Shown here piece by piece: positions 1 through 9,981 of a DNA stretch of 64,000 nt (its first letter is position 1; the number at the start of each line of letters is the position of its first letter). Under the pieces are notes generated by a model that was not told where the DNA came from, did no database searches, and saw nothing but the letters and a program-made list of their open reading frames with translations. Source of the stretch: Allium sativum (Eukaryota; Streptophyta; Magnoliopsida; Asparagales; Amaryllidaceae); NCBI GenBank assembly GCA_030737875.1, contig CM060910.1, positions 70,564,501 to 70,628,500 of the forward strand, given 5' to 3'. The position numbers and the translations under genes were made by a program.

Positions 1-1219
1 GATGAAAAGCCTTCAATGCTTCACTTTAGAGGAAGATCCCTTTGATTCCCTAGCATTCCAATGGTAGATTAAGCTCCTAGAGAGGATAAATGGAGATTTG
101 TGTTGCTTGGGTAGAGTTTGGATGGATCCTAATGGTGAATCTCCAATGGAAGCGATCGATTAATGGATGAAGATGAATAGAGCTTTAGAAGCCATGGATG
201 AAGCTTGAGAATGCCTTGGAGAAATGACTTTAGCAGCCCTTCGGGGTGTTCGAATCCTCTCCCCTTTGGCATGGAGAAAGGGGGTATTTATAGTTGGAGA
301 TAAGGGGTAGTGGCACACTTGTAATTTGAAGTGTATAGTTGGCGCTAGGTTGGCAACGAGTTGGCGATGAGTTGGACAACATACACCGATCAAAGACATG
401 CTTCAGCCTTTTACATGCTGCAACCGACCAGATGGAGCTTGCTACAGGACCGATCCAATGAAGAACAAATGTACCGACCCATTTTCTTGCAATATGTGAA
501 TGGACAATTTACTTGCAAGCCACGTGCTCACTTATCTTTACGCTTTACTATTTAAAATGGGGTTTGGATATTACAACAGTGCCATTCACTTTCGTATTCT
601 CATCTTTATCCAAAGCTGCTCGTTCCTTCTTCTTTGGAGTCTCTTCCTTTTCTCCTTGGAATCGACCAGCCTTGGAGCTCCTCCTAAAACCGACCAGCAT
701 GAAGACTCCGTGACCGACCAGCTCGAGTCTCCAGCACCGACCAGGTAGAAGTTCGACCGGACCTTGCTCGCTCCAAGCTCGACCAAGAGGAGGCTGCTGT
801 CGCGACCGACCAGGTGGTGCTCGTCTCGTGACCGACCAGGTGGAGGATGCTTGAACCGACCAGGATGTTGGTTAGCAGACCGACCAGGTCTTTGGAGAGC
901 AGACCGACCAGGTCGCTAGCGAGCAGACCGATCAGGTGGAGCTTGTCTCCTGACCGACTAGGTGGTGAGGTTCCAGCACCGACCAGGGTGCTAATGAACT
1001 CGACCGCTCAGTTTTGCTCTTCCTTGATGAAGACAGCTCGCTCCAAAGTACAGCAGAAGTGAACGATCAGGTTGAATGGAGATCGACCGACCAGCATGGG
1101 GGCTTTCTGCTCGACCAGAGGGAGGTGATGCTTTGACCGACCACCAGTGTTGTCCAAGGTCTGATGTAACCCTTGTCATGTTTGTCAAAATGCTTGTATA
1201 AGCTTTCAGCTGGTTAACA
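1..1219 (-). repeat. 3' LTR of copy A (partial)
   Basis: Base 1 matches base 5072 and the match runs to 1219/6291 with few substitutions and a one-base indel. It contains a TATA-like element read on the minus strand (plus-strand tatttatag near 276-284). From about 685 to 1145 it is packed with short degenerate units built on CCGACCAG, which create many spurious open frames. No function other than LTR promoter and terminator is inferred. Confidence 0.92.
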
Positions 1220-1628
1220 TTTGCCCCTCGAAGCTTGTATTTTTTACTTGTAAGAAATGCAAGCTTCGAAAAGAACGTTGCTATCAGAGTCTGCGTTGGA
1301 ATTCAGTCGTAGCTTTTGAACTCGTCGACTAGACTTTGTGTTCCGTAGCACCTGTTCTGTAATGAAAACAAGCACTTGCACGGTTTTGGACTTATACGTT
1401 GTTATTGATCGTCCACATCAATAACATGTTAGTTAATCATTAGTGAATGATGTACAATAAATTGAATGTCATATCTACGCAGAACTGCTTTACTTAACAG
1501 TTAGGATTTGTTAAATATTGTTTGCATGAATATGGTAATCAATTTTGAATTTGATTGATAAATTTGGACTTCTACGTGGAGAAGTCATTGCATCTTTCTG
1601 CCTTTGCTTGAAAAGGTCTTATGTGGGG

Positions 1629-1790
1629 TGCCCCCGCTAGGGGAGGACTTTAGGTTTTATGCCCCCGCATGGGGAGGACTTTATGTTTTATGCCCCCGCT
1701 AGGGGAGGACTTGGGATTTGATGCCCCCGCATGGGGAGGACTTATGTTTTTGTGCCCCCGCTAGGGGAGGACTTGGGATTTGATGCCCCA
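1629..1790. repeat. Minisatellite of about 30-bp units
   Basis: Six units of the form TGCCCCCGCTAGGGGAGGAC or TGCCCCCGCATGGGGAGGAC, separated by short AT-rich linkers. The two unit types alternate, giving a period of about 60 bp. Each GC-rich unit is nearly self-complementary (CCCC...GGGG). The same array, in the same orientation relative to the element, occurs in copy B at 12636-13095. Confidence 0.9.
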
Positions 1791-1947
1791 ATGTTTGTCG
1801 TAATCGCATCAGGTGCTTCCTGATTCTGACGATCAATTGGGTGCCCCCGGAGAGGACTTTGGTTGAAAACCCGATGTTTGTCGTTATCGGATCAGGTACT
1901 TCCTGATACTGACGATCAATCGGGCGCCCCCGGAGAGGACTTTGGTT

Positions 1948-2330
1948 TGTGCTGGTCCTTACAGTGTGTTTGCCGGTCCTTCCGGCCTGATGCTGGTACT
2001 TCCAACATCAGGTTTGGTGCTGGTCCTTCCAGCGTGTTTGCCGGTCCTTCTGGCCTGATGCTGGTACTTCCAACATCAGGTTTGGTGCTGGTCCTTCCAG
2101 CGTGTTTGACGGTCCTTCCGGCCTGATGCTGGTACTTCAAACATCAGGTTTGGTGCTGGTCCTTCCAACGTGTTTGCCGGTCCTTCCGGCCTGATGCTGG
2201 TACTTCCAACATCAGGTTTGGTGCTGGTCCTTCCAGCGTGTTTGCCGGTCCTTCCGGCCTGATGCTGGTACTTCCAACATCAGGTTTGGTGCTGGTCCTT
2301 CCAGCGTGTTTGCCGGTCCTTCCGGCTTTG
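1948..2330. repeat. 68-bp tandem repeat, about 5.6 copies
   Basis: Units begin near 1948, 2016, 2084, 2152, 2220 and 2288 and contain GGTGCTGGTCCTTCCAGCG and GATGCTGGTACTTCCAACAT. Units differ by only a few substitutions. The array is absent from copy B, so it arose or was lost after the two lineages split. Confidence 0.9.
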
Positions 2331-2901
2331 CATTGGCCCCGATTCCCTTGTTAGCCACTTGACTTGGTGGGCTGTTTCAGATTAAAGATCGGAGCTTTGA
2401 AACTTTCACTTAGAGGAGTGCCCCTTTGATGAAAGCTACAATATTCTTGTTTATTTGTCGTGGCGCTTATTCGTTGTTTGAACTCCCGCGACTTTTCCCA
2501 TTCACTTCTCAAGGCGGTGCTTTTCTATTCTTGTATTTATGCAAGTTGATATTCACAGCATTTGGTACTTGAGCTAGCGTTGTTGGGGTCGCGATGTTAC
2601 AAGAACAAGCACTCGACAGATGGCCTGCAATATGAAATCATCTTTTAAGAAAGTTTCGATTTAACATATAATTTTGCAAACCAAAAATTCATTTAGAGAG
2701 ATATGCTCTTTATCATTGAGCTAATGTTCAGTGCATCACTTGCAGATTATTACAGACTGTTTACAAGAAGTTTTGAAGACAACAGAAAGTAAAACACGAA
2801 GTAGAGCATGAACTAAAGCGGGAAATAGAGCATGAAGTAAAGCGGCGCAATGTCGATTGCTTATTTTGGGCCCATTGGAATTGAAGCGCAATCAGTAGCC
2901 A

Positions 2902-4578
2902 TCAGTTGATGATTGGCCTTGGGATGGTCCGAGTAAAAGCTTCGTTGTTTGTTGCCCCCTGGCCCTGGGGATTCGGAACAGTGCTCGAGGACTGTGGATT
3001 TTTCGCATATTGATGCAGATGATTCTTCCTAATCAGCTCTTCAATCAGTGATTTTAGATGCCTACACTCATTGGTATTGTGGCCTGGCTGATTATGAAAC
3101 CTACAGAACTTCCCAGAATTTGCTTGATAGTCGCTTATTTTCTAAGGTTTAGGTATTGGATAATCTTCGGTGTCTTTAGTCGTAGCAAAGATGTTTTCTG
3201 GAGTGTCATTTAAAGGTGTTAGATCCGTAGGATTGAAAAAGCGAGGCTTCTTGCCATCTCGATTTTCCTTCCCGTCGCTTCCTCTTTTCTGTCCTCCAGG
3301 ATTTTTCTGATTATACCTGGTAGGTGTATTCTTGGGAGCTTCAAGAAGTGGGTTAGCATCAATAATCTGAAGAGGTACTTGGCCCGTTTCAACTCGCATG
3401 TATTCCTCGGCTTTTTTATAGAATTTCTCGAGCGTGCTTGGCTCTTTCATTTTGATCCATTTACCAAATTCGCCATTCTCGTCTATAGCGCCGATTAGAG
3501 ACATTAAGATCATTCGAGGCTCGGGATTACCTACTTCAGATACGGCATCATTAAACCTTTTGAGAAAAGCTTTGACGGACTCCCCTGGATTTTGCTTCAT
3601 GGATGTAAGAGAGATGACGTCCTTAGCTTTGGTAGCTTGCAGCCTGAATTGCTCTTTGAATTTCAGAGTCAAATCATTAAATCGGTCAACGGATTTGGGC
3701 GGGAGCCTTGTGAACCATAGCGATGCGACGCTTTCCAGGTAGAGCGGGAAGCACAAGCACTTGATCTCGTCCGTTGCTTTAGCTGCATTCATGTGCCACT
3801 CGTATTTGTATAGGAAGTGATTCGGATCAGAATTTCCGTTGTACGGCGGCAGAGTAGGATGAGTGAATTTTTTGGGGAACTCAGCCTTGCGGATCCTCTT
3901 TGTGAACGGATTTTTGCCGAGAGAGAAGTCCCGTTCCCTTTCAGAATCCTTGCGGGGCATGTTGTCTTTTATGATTTGCTTTACCATATCCGCGATATAT
4001 TCCTTCGAGTTGTGTCGTTCCGGGGAGCGGACTTCGATGTCTTTTCCGGATGCTCGTCGTGGCGAGCGATCGCGTTTAGAGGATCTAAGTCTTTTACTTC
4101 CGCTATGGGAAGGTGCCCCCTTGTCGGGACTTGCAACTCGTCGGTTATTTCGATCGGAATGGTTTCTAGCTTCCAACTTTGAACCTTTGACATTAGCGTC
4201 ATTTTGGCCAGCAAATCCTTCCATGTTATCATTATGAGGATCAGAGGCCGATGAGTTTGCATTCTCTTCAAGGTTGATATGGATTTTCGGAGGAGGAGCA
4301 GGATCGGCTTGAGCGTTTATGAGAGCGGTCACTTTATCCATCAAAGCTTGATTAGCATCCACAAGAGTTTTATTAGCATCAATTAAGGCTTTGTTGGAAG
4401 CATCCATGTGTTAGCTCAAGTTAGCGACGACGGCATCCAATTCAGCTTTAGTCACTCCAGCTCCAGATATTGAATTTTGGCCAACTTCGAAGTGGTTGGT
4501 AAGAGGTGTAGTTTCATGATTAAAGACATTGTCGTCTTCTCCAATGGCATTGCTAGTGGTCTTCTTAGACTTTGCCAT
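2902..4578 (-). pseudogene. gag of gag-only Tat-like element, copy A (two premature stops)
   Basis: Gag would form the capsid of virus-like particles. The chosen start is the methionine of MAKSKK at 4578; one frame then runs to TGA at 2902-2904, about 559 codons. It is broken by TAA at 4411-4413 and TAG at 3142-3144. Visible parts, in order: a variable N-terminus; a charged, Arg/Ser-rich stretch; the retrotransposon gag domain (LPPYNGNSDPNHFLYKYEWH, then SLWFTRLPP and GESVKAFLKRF); and a C-terminal Cys/His knuckle (FCRFHNQPGHNTNEC). The frame ends in RPIIN, as in copy B. In autonomous Tat elements I recall this motif leading into the protease region, so coding stops where pol would begin. Comparison with copy B suggests CAA to TAA for the first stop. 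Family assignment rests on motif recognition. Confidence 0.85.
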
Positions 4579-4670
4579 GATTTCGGATAAGGCCTTGAAT
4601 TTGGAAGATAGCTCGCCGATTGGCCCAGATCTGAGATTTGCGGAATCTATGGTAGGAGATGCGAACACGG

Positions 4671-4689
4671 CCCCACGATGGGCGCCAAA
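4671..4689 (-). other. Primer-binding-like site of copy A
   Basis: On the minus strand the LTR end ACA is followed by TTTGGCGCCCATCGTGGGG. The TGGCGCC core matches the start of the tRNA-Asp-type site common in plant Gypsy elements; the rest matches tRNA-Asp poorly, so the primer is not settled. Confidence 0.6.
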
Positions 4690-6291
4690 TGTTTTAATCA
4701 AAAAATGACCAAACACTAAATACGATGCTTTAAAGAGTGTGTCGCCCGTTCAGTGGCAAGGTGCTAAGAAAGCACGTTTCCAAATTAGGGGAGAGACACC
4801 ATGAAAAGCATGTATGAAGAAATGTGAGACCGCAATTCGCAAAAACAAAGCAATAAGAGAGAAGAACACACAATTTTTAGAGTGGTTCGGTCAAACGTGA
4901 CCTACGTCCACTATATAAACATTTTCCATTATCACTTCCACGATGCCAAATACAAAGCCATACAAATCTCCCTCAATTTACAATGAATCTCTCATTTCTC
5001 CCTCTTTGATATGAATCGCACTTGAATTAGCTAGTGGAACGGTTAGATCTCCCCAAGTATTGATTGAAATGGATGAAAAGCCTTCAATGCTTCACTTTAG
5101 AGGAAGATCCCTTTGATTCCCTAGCATTCCAATGGTAGATTAAGCTCCTAGAGAGGATAAATGGAGATTTGTGTTGCTTGGGTAGAGTTTGGATGGATCC
5201 TAATGGTGAATCTCTAATGGAAGCGATCGATTAATGGATGAAGATGAATAGAGCTTTAGAAGCCATGGATGAAGCTTGAGAATGCCTTGGAGAAATGACT
5301 TTAGCAGCCCTTCGGGGTGTTCGAATCCTCTCCCCTTTGGCATGGAGAAAGGGGGTATTTATAGTTGGAGATAAGGGGTAGTGGCACACTTGTAATTTGA
5401 AGTGTATAGTTGGCGCTAGGTTGGCAACAAGTTGGCGATGAGTTGGACAACATACACCGATCAAAGACATGCTTCAGCCTTTTACATGCTGCAACCGACC
5501 AGATGGAGCTTGCTACAGGACCGATCCAATGAAGAACAAATGTACCGACCCATTTTCTTGCAATATGTGAATGGACAATTTACTTGCAAGCCACGTGCTC
5601 ACTTATCTTTACACTTTACTATTTAAAATGGGGTTTGGATATTACAACAGTGCCATTCACTTTCGTATTCTCATCTTTATCCAAAGCTGCTCGTTCCTTC
5701 TTCTTTGGAGTCTCTGCCTTTTCTCCTTGGAATCGACCAGCCTTGGAGCTCCTCCTAAAACCGACCAGCATGAAGACTCCGTGACCGACCAGCTCGAGTC
5801 TCCAGTACCGACCAGGTAGAAGTTCGACCGGACCTTGCTCGCTCCAAGCTCGACCAAGAGGAGGCTGCTGTCGCGACCGACCAGGTGGTGCTCGTCTCGT
5901 GACCGACCAGGTGGAGGATGCTTGAACCGACCAGGATGTTGGTTAGCAGACCGGCCAGGTCTTTGGAGAGCAGACCGACCAGGTCGCTAGCGAGCAGACC
6001 GATCAGGTGGAGCTTGTCTCCTGACCGACTAGGTGGTGAGGTTCCAGCACCGACCAGGGTGCTAATGAACTCGACCGCTCAGTTTTGCTCTTCCTTGATG
6101 AAGACAGCTCGCTCCAAAGTACAGCAGAAGTGAACGATCAGGTTGAATGGAGATCGACCGACCAGCATGGGGGCTTTCTGCTCGACCAGAGGGAGGTGAT
6201 GCTTTGACCGACCACCCAGTGTTGTCCAAGGTCTGATGTAACCCTTGTCATGTTTGTCAAAATGCTTTTATAAGCTTTCAGCTGGTTAACA
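4690..6291 (-). repeat. 5' LTR of copy A
   Basis: A 1602-bp LTR, complete at both ends (TG...CA as read on plus). A TATA-like element reads on the minus strand at about 5347-5355. CCGACCAG-type repeats fill about 5755-6215. Its last 23 bases (6269-6291) are repeated at 6621-6643 as part of a local tandem duplication. Confidence 0.93.
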
Positions 6292-6972
6292 ACTGTTATC
6301 TCCAAACATACAATACAAATTTCTTGACAGGTTTGGAGAAGTTTCAGGCGGGACTAACCGTTGTTGGCTGCTTGGAGAAGCGTAGTGATGCTCACTACAG
6401 TTTTGCTGAAAATATGCATTTTGACCGGATCCAGAATTTTGGGTACTATGATAATGATTGGAATTTCTATGAAGCCGGCTATGGAGGGGGGGGGGGGGAG
6501 GGGGGGAGATAAATTAACTCCCCCACCATGCCATAGCCGGCTTTTCCCAAGCCGTCTATGGCCGGTTGCTAGAGCAACCTCCAGGGTTGCCAAAGCAACC
6601 CTCATTATCATAGTACCCTGTATAAGCTTTCAGCTGGTTAACAACTGTTATCTCCAAACATACAATACAAATTTCTTGACAGGTTTGGAGAAGTTTCAGG
6701 CGGGACTAACCGTTGTTGGCTGCTTGGAGAAGCGTAGTGATGCTCACTACAGTTTTGCTGAAAATATGCATTTTGACCGGATCCAGAATTTTGGGTACTA
6801 TGATAATGATTGGAATTTCTATGAAGCCGGCTATGGAGGGGGGGGGGGGGAGGGGGGGAGATAAATTAACTCCCCCACCATGCCATAGCCGGCTTTCCCC
6901 AAGCCGTCTATGGCCGGTTGCTAGAGCAACCTCCAGGGTTGCCAAAGCAACCCTGCCCCCCCCCTTCATTTC
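6269..6972. repeat. 352-bp tandem duplication spanning the LTR edge
   Basis: Copy 1 (6269-6620) and copy 2 (6621-6972) are nearly identical for about 334 bp, including the last 23 bp of the LTR and a polypurine G-run (about 6484-6510 and 6836-6861). Copy 1 ends with 18 bp (6603-6620) that copy 2 lacks. Sixteen of these are the exact reverse complement of 6441-6456. Open frames through this block are not convincing genes. Confidence 0.9.
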
Positions 6973-7024
6973 CGCGTTGGGGGTCGGCTGTTTTTCAACC
7001 GACCCCGCGTTGGGGATGCTCTAA
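6955..7024. repeat. MITE-like terminal remnant
   Basis: The block ends in GCGTTGGGGATGCTCTAA, whose reverse complement (TTAGAGCATCCCCAACGC) is a common plant MITE-type terminus. Just inside is a hairpin GGGTCGG...CCGACCC (about 6980-7005). The opposite terminus is not visible and may have been lost to the LTR insertion or the duplication. Confidence 0.5.
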
Positions 7025-8138
7025 GAATGTGTTACCTAACATAATTTAAAACAGTATTAAAAGTTTTCATACTTTATAATTATTACATTTTTGTAACATG
7101 TACATTTAATACATCTAATGTGCTTAATTTGAATTTTTGATATCTTTACACCTCCTTTCAAGTTTTAAACGGACTTAGCCCTCCTTCAGCTTATATGGAA
7201 ATGAAATATTGAAAGCTGTAGGTAAACTTAAAATAATTCTATTGCCATCTAACTTCAGCGCATTCTCCTATGAATTCCAAGGTTAACATGCGTTGATAAA
7301 TACATAGATGTCATTATGCTTTCAATTTCTAAAACTCCTTTCCTATAGGCTGTATAATCATGGGAACAACAAAATGCAAAATGCACTTGAAATTCTTCGC
7401 ATAATGGATACATAAGCAAATACACAAACCTCCTTCTCAAACCATACCGCTCTTTCCCTGTATGCAACTTAGCCATCTGTTGCAATTCGTATGAAGTTCC
7501 AGCATCATCAAAATTATACCATCTCTTCTGTAAATAAATTAACCACCGAAACAATGAAGCCATTGTTTCAGCCTTCCGTCCAACTACTCAGCTAATGCTT
7601 GCAAATATCTCCTGGATATAGTAATTGAACAGTTAGAATATTTATGACATCTGCGAGTATAGTTATCTGATACCTAAATGTCTATTTAAGATCTGAATAA
7701 GAACACAACATTATTCATATCAACATTTGATGTTGATTGAGCAGTTTCCAATTGCAACTCTTTTTTTTTTTCTGTGGGACACTTGAAACAATTCTGTAAG
7801 TATGCAATAATGTAAATTATGCAAAACTGTACTATATAATGTTAGTAACTCATGTTGCATGAAAATGGCTGTGTTTTTAATATAATTTTTCTTCTTCTTT
7901 ATCAATTAAGTCCTGAAAATATATAATATCGAACAAAATTATACATATCCATCACATCATATTTTAGATTACTAGAATGCTATAAAGCCCGAAAATATGG
8001 GTAGAAATTAGTGCATTTGCCAAATGGTAGCCCTCCCTAAATTTCGCAAGTCAATCTGGCGCTTTCTATTATTCCCATACAAACCCGTTTCGGGCCTCCT
8101 AACACTACTCTTTAGATTACTGCAGTAAAAAATTAAAT

Positions 8139-8166
8139 CCGTGCCATCGGCACGGGTACGTACTAG
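8139..8166 (+). mobile_element. Helitron-like 3' terminus
   Basis: A perfect 7-bp stem (CCGTGCC, loop ATC, GGCACGG) is followed seven bases later by CTAG and then T, the layout expected of Helitron 3' ends (hairpin, CTRR, insertion before T). I could not locate the matching 5' TC end, so the element's extent is unknown. Confidence 0.6.
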
Positions 8167-8403
8167 TTTATATATTTTATTCCAACATGCTATATTTTTT
8201 ATGTTTTATTAAGAATCAGAAAGCTAACCTTCACTGGAATGTAAGTCACAAGCGTTACTTAAAACAAATATTAAACTGAGTAACGCATAGTGTTTTAACA
8301 CTCTGTTCATTAAAATCTCTATGTCTTACATAATGTCTAATGTAAAGTAAAGTGGAAACTTTGCTGTTGTATAATTGTAAACTGTATTTAATAATACTTC
8401 AAA

Positions 8404-8408
8404 GTATG
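8404..8408. repeat. TSD GTATG (left) of copy B
   Basis: GTATG directly precedes the 5' LTR and is repeated exactly at 15159-15163 after the 3' LTR. Confidence 0.92.
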
Positions 8409-9831
8409 TGTTAACAACCAAAATCTCACTTGAGCATTTTGTCGAACAATACAAGCTCACCAACCTGGGTTCAAGCTTCCTCCACCTGGTCGGTCACTAG
8501 CACCTCTGGTCGAGCAAGGACTGGTCGGGAAAAGCATCATCACCTGGTCGGTCGAGAGGAGCACCACCTGGGCTGGTCGGAAAAAGCATCATCACCTGGT
8601 CGGTCGAGAGGAGCACCACCTGGACTGGTCGGAAAAAGCACCACTACCTGGTCTGTCGAGAGGAGCACCACCTGGTCGGTCGAGAGGAGCATCACCTCCC
8701 TCTGGTCGAGCAGAAAGCCTCCATGTTGGTCGGTCGATCTCCGTTCAACCTGATCGTTCACTTCTGCTGTACTTTGGAGCGAGCTGTCTTCATCAAGGAA
8801 GAGCAAAACTGAGCGGTCGAGTTCATTAGCACCCTCGTCGGTGCTGGAACTTCACCCCGGTCGGTGCTGGAGTTTCATGCTGATCGGTTCCAAGCATCCA
8901 TGCGGGAGAGCTCGAGCAACCCTGATTTGAACGAGCAGTAAAGATATAAAAGAAAGGATGGCAATCTTGTAATTTATGTTCCCCATTTTGCACAGTAAGC
9001 ATATGGAGGAATGGATGGCAATAGTGTAATTAATGTACCCCATTTTGAATAGTGATTGCCCTGCATCTTTTCTGGTCGGTCCGCACTCTTCACTGTTGAT
9101 CGCTCCAAAAGCTGACCGCTTCGGCTCCTATTTGATGCCAACTGAGCGCCAACCCATCGCCAACCAAGCGCCAACCATACACCATATATTTACAAGACTG
9201 CCACTACCCCTTATCTCCAACTATAAATAACCCCCTTTCTCCACACTTAAGGGGGGGATTCCAACACCCCGAAGGGCTGCTAAAATTTTTCTCCAAGGCA
9301 TTCTCAAGCTTTATCCATGGAAATCCATTCAAGCTCCACTTAAGCAACACAAGTCTCCATTGAATTCTCTCTAGAAACTTGGATCTACTATCAAGATGCT
9401 ATGGATTCGAAGAGATCTACCTCTAAAGTGAAGTATTGAAGGCTTTTCATCCATTTCAATCAATAATTGGGGAATCTAACCGATCCACTAGCTAATTCAA
9501 GTGCGATTCACATCAAAGAGGGAGAAATGAGAGATTCATTGTAAATTGAGGGAGATTTGTATGGCATTGTACTTGGAATCATGAAAGTGATAATGGAAAA
9601 TGTTTGCATAGTGGACGTAGGTCACGTTTGACCGAACCACTCTAAAATTGTGTGTTCCTCTCTCTTATTGCTTTGTTTTTGTGAATTGCGGTCTCACATT
9701 TCTTCATACATGCTTTTTATGGTGTCTCTCCCCTAATTTGGAAACGTGCTTTCTTAGCACCTTGCCACTGAACGGGCGACGCACTCTTTAGAGCATCGTA
9801 TTTGGTGTTTGATCATTTTTTGATTAAAACA
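8409..9831 (+). repeat. 5' LTR of copy B
   Basis: Begins TGTTAACAACC and ends GATTAAAACA. CTGGTCGG-type short repeats occupy about 8475-8740. A TATA box (TATAAATA) lies at about 9224-9231. Confidence 0.95.
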
Positions 9832-9850
9832 TTAGGCGCCCACCGTGGGG
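9832..9850 (+). other. Primer-binding-like site of copy B
   Basis: TTAGGCGCCCACCGTGGGG abuts the 5' LTR. Compared with copy A, the TTTGG start has become TTAGG, which changes the TGG expected to pair with the tRNA CCA end. Only the GGCGCC core is conserved. Confidence 0.55.
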
Positions 9851-9981
9851 CCGCATTCGCACTTCTCCCAAACTCGACAAGGTTAAGAACTTTGCACGTA
9901 AGATCTAGGCTTGCTTCAACCATAGATCTCGCAAATCTCAGATCTGGGCCAATCGACGAGCTATCTTCCAAAGTCAAATCC

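Larger units (their letters stand above)
1220..2901 (-). other. Non-coding 3' interior of copy A
   Basis: About 1.7 kb between the gag stop and the 3' LTR, where an autonomous Gypsy element would carry pol. I see no protein motif on either strand. It holds two minisatellites (1629-1790 and 1948-2330) and otherwise unique-looking sequence. Confidence 0.75.
1..6291 (-). mobile_element. Gag-only Tat-like Gypsy LTR retrotransposon, copy A (3' LTR truncated by the window)
   Basis: Two direct LTR copies (1-1219 and 4690-6291) flank a 3.47-kb interior. The LTR starts TGTTTTAATC and ends GGTTAACA as read on the plus strand. On the minus strand the gag-side LTR is followed at once by a primer-binding-like site beginning TTTGGCGCC, and a purine tract (GAGGGGCAAA) precedes the other LTR at about 1220-1229. 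The interior holds one broken gag and no protease, reverse transcriptase, RNase H or integrase, so the element is non-autonomous. It belongs to the same family as the plus-strand element at 8409-15158. The left end and both target duplications cannot be checked because the window starts inside the 3' LTR. Confidence 0.9.
7025..8408. other. AT-rich intergenic DNA
   Basis: No gene could be supported. A 102-codon minus-strand frame (7255-7563, beginning MASLFRWLIYLQ) has no motif I recognise and may be chance or a captured gene fragment. The stretch also includes the Helitron-like 3' terminus at 8139-8166. Confidence 0.5.

Noticed and set aside
6324..7024. Open frames ending in a Gly-rich tail (GYGGGGGEGGR)
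   Set aside because: They run through a tandem duplication and a G-run, have no recognised domain, and the same frame is simply duplicated.
7255..7563. 102-codon minus-strand frame as a host gene
   Set aside because: No motif, no supporting neighbours and no splice or promoter signals that I could see; kept only as a note in the intergenic entry.
7142..8166. Complete Helitron ending at 8166, with 5' end at ATCTTTACACC near 7142
   Set aside because: The proposed 5' end rests on only TC after A, which is too common; without a second copy or empty site it cannot be supported.
8430..8806. Overlapping sense and antisense open frames of about 90-107 codons rich in Ser, Thr, Trp or Asp (also at 13755-14131)
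   Set aside because: They arise from short tandem CTGGTCGG repeats in the LTRs of the gag-only elements and have no domain.
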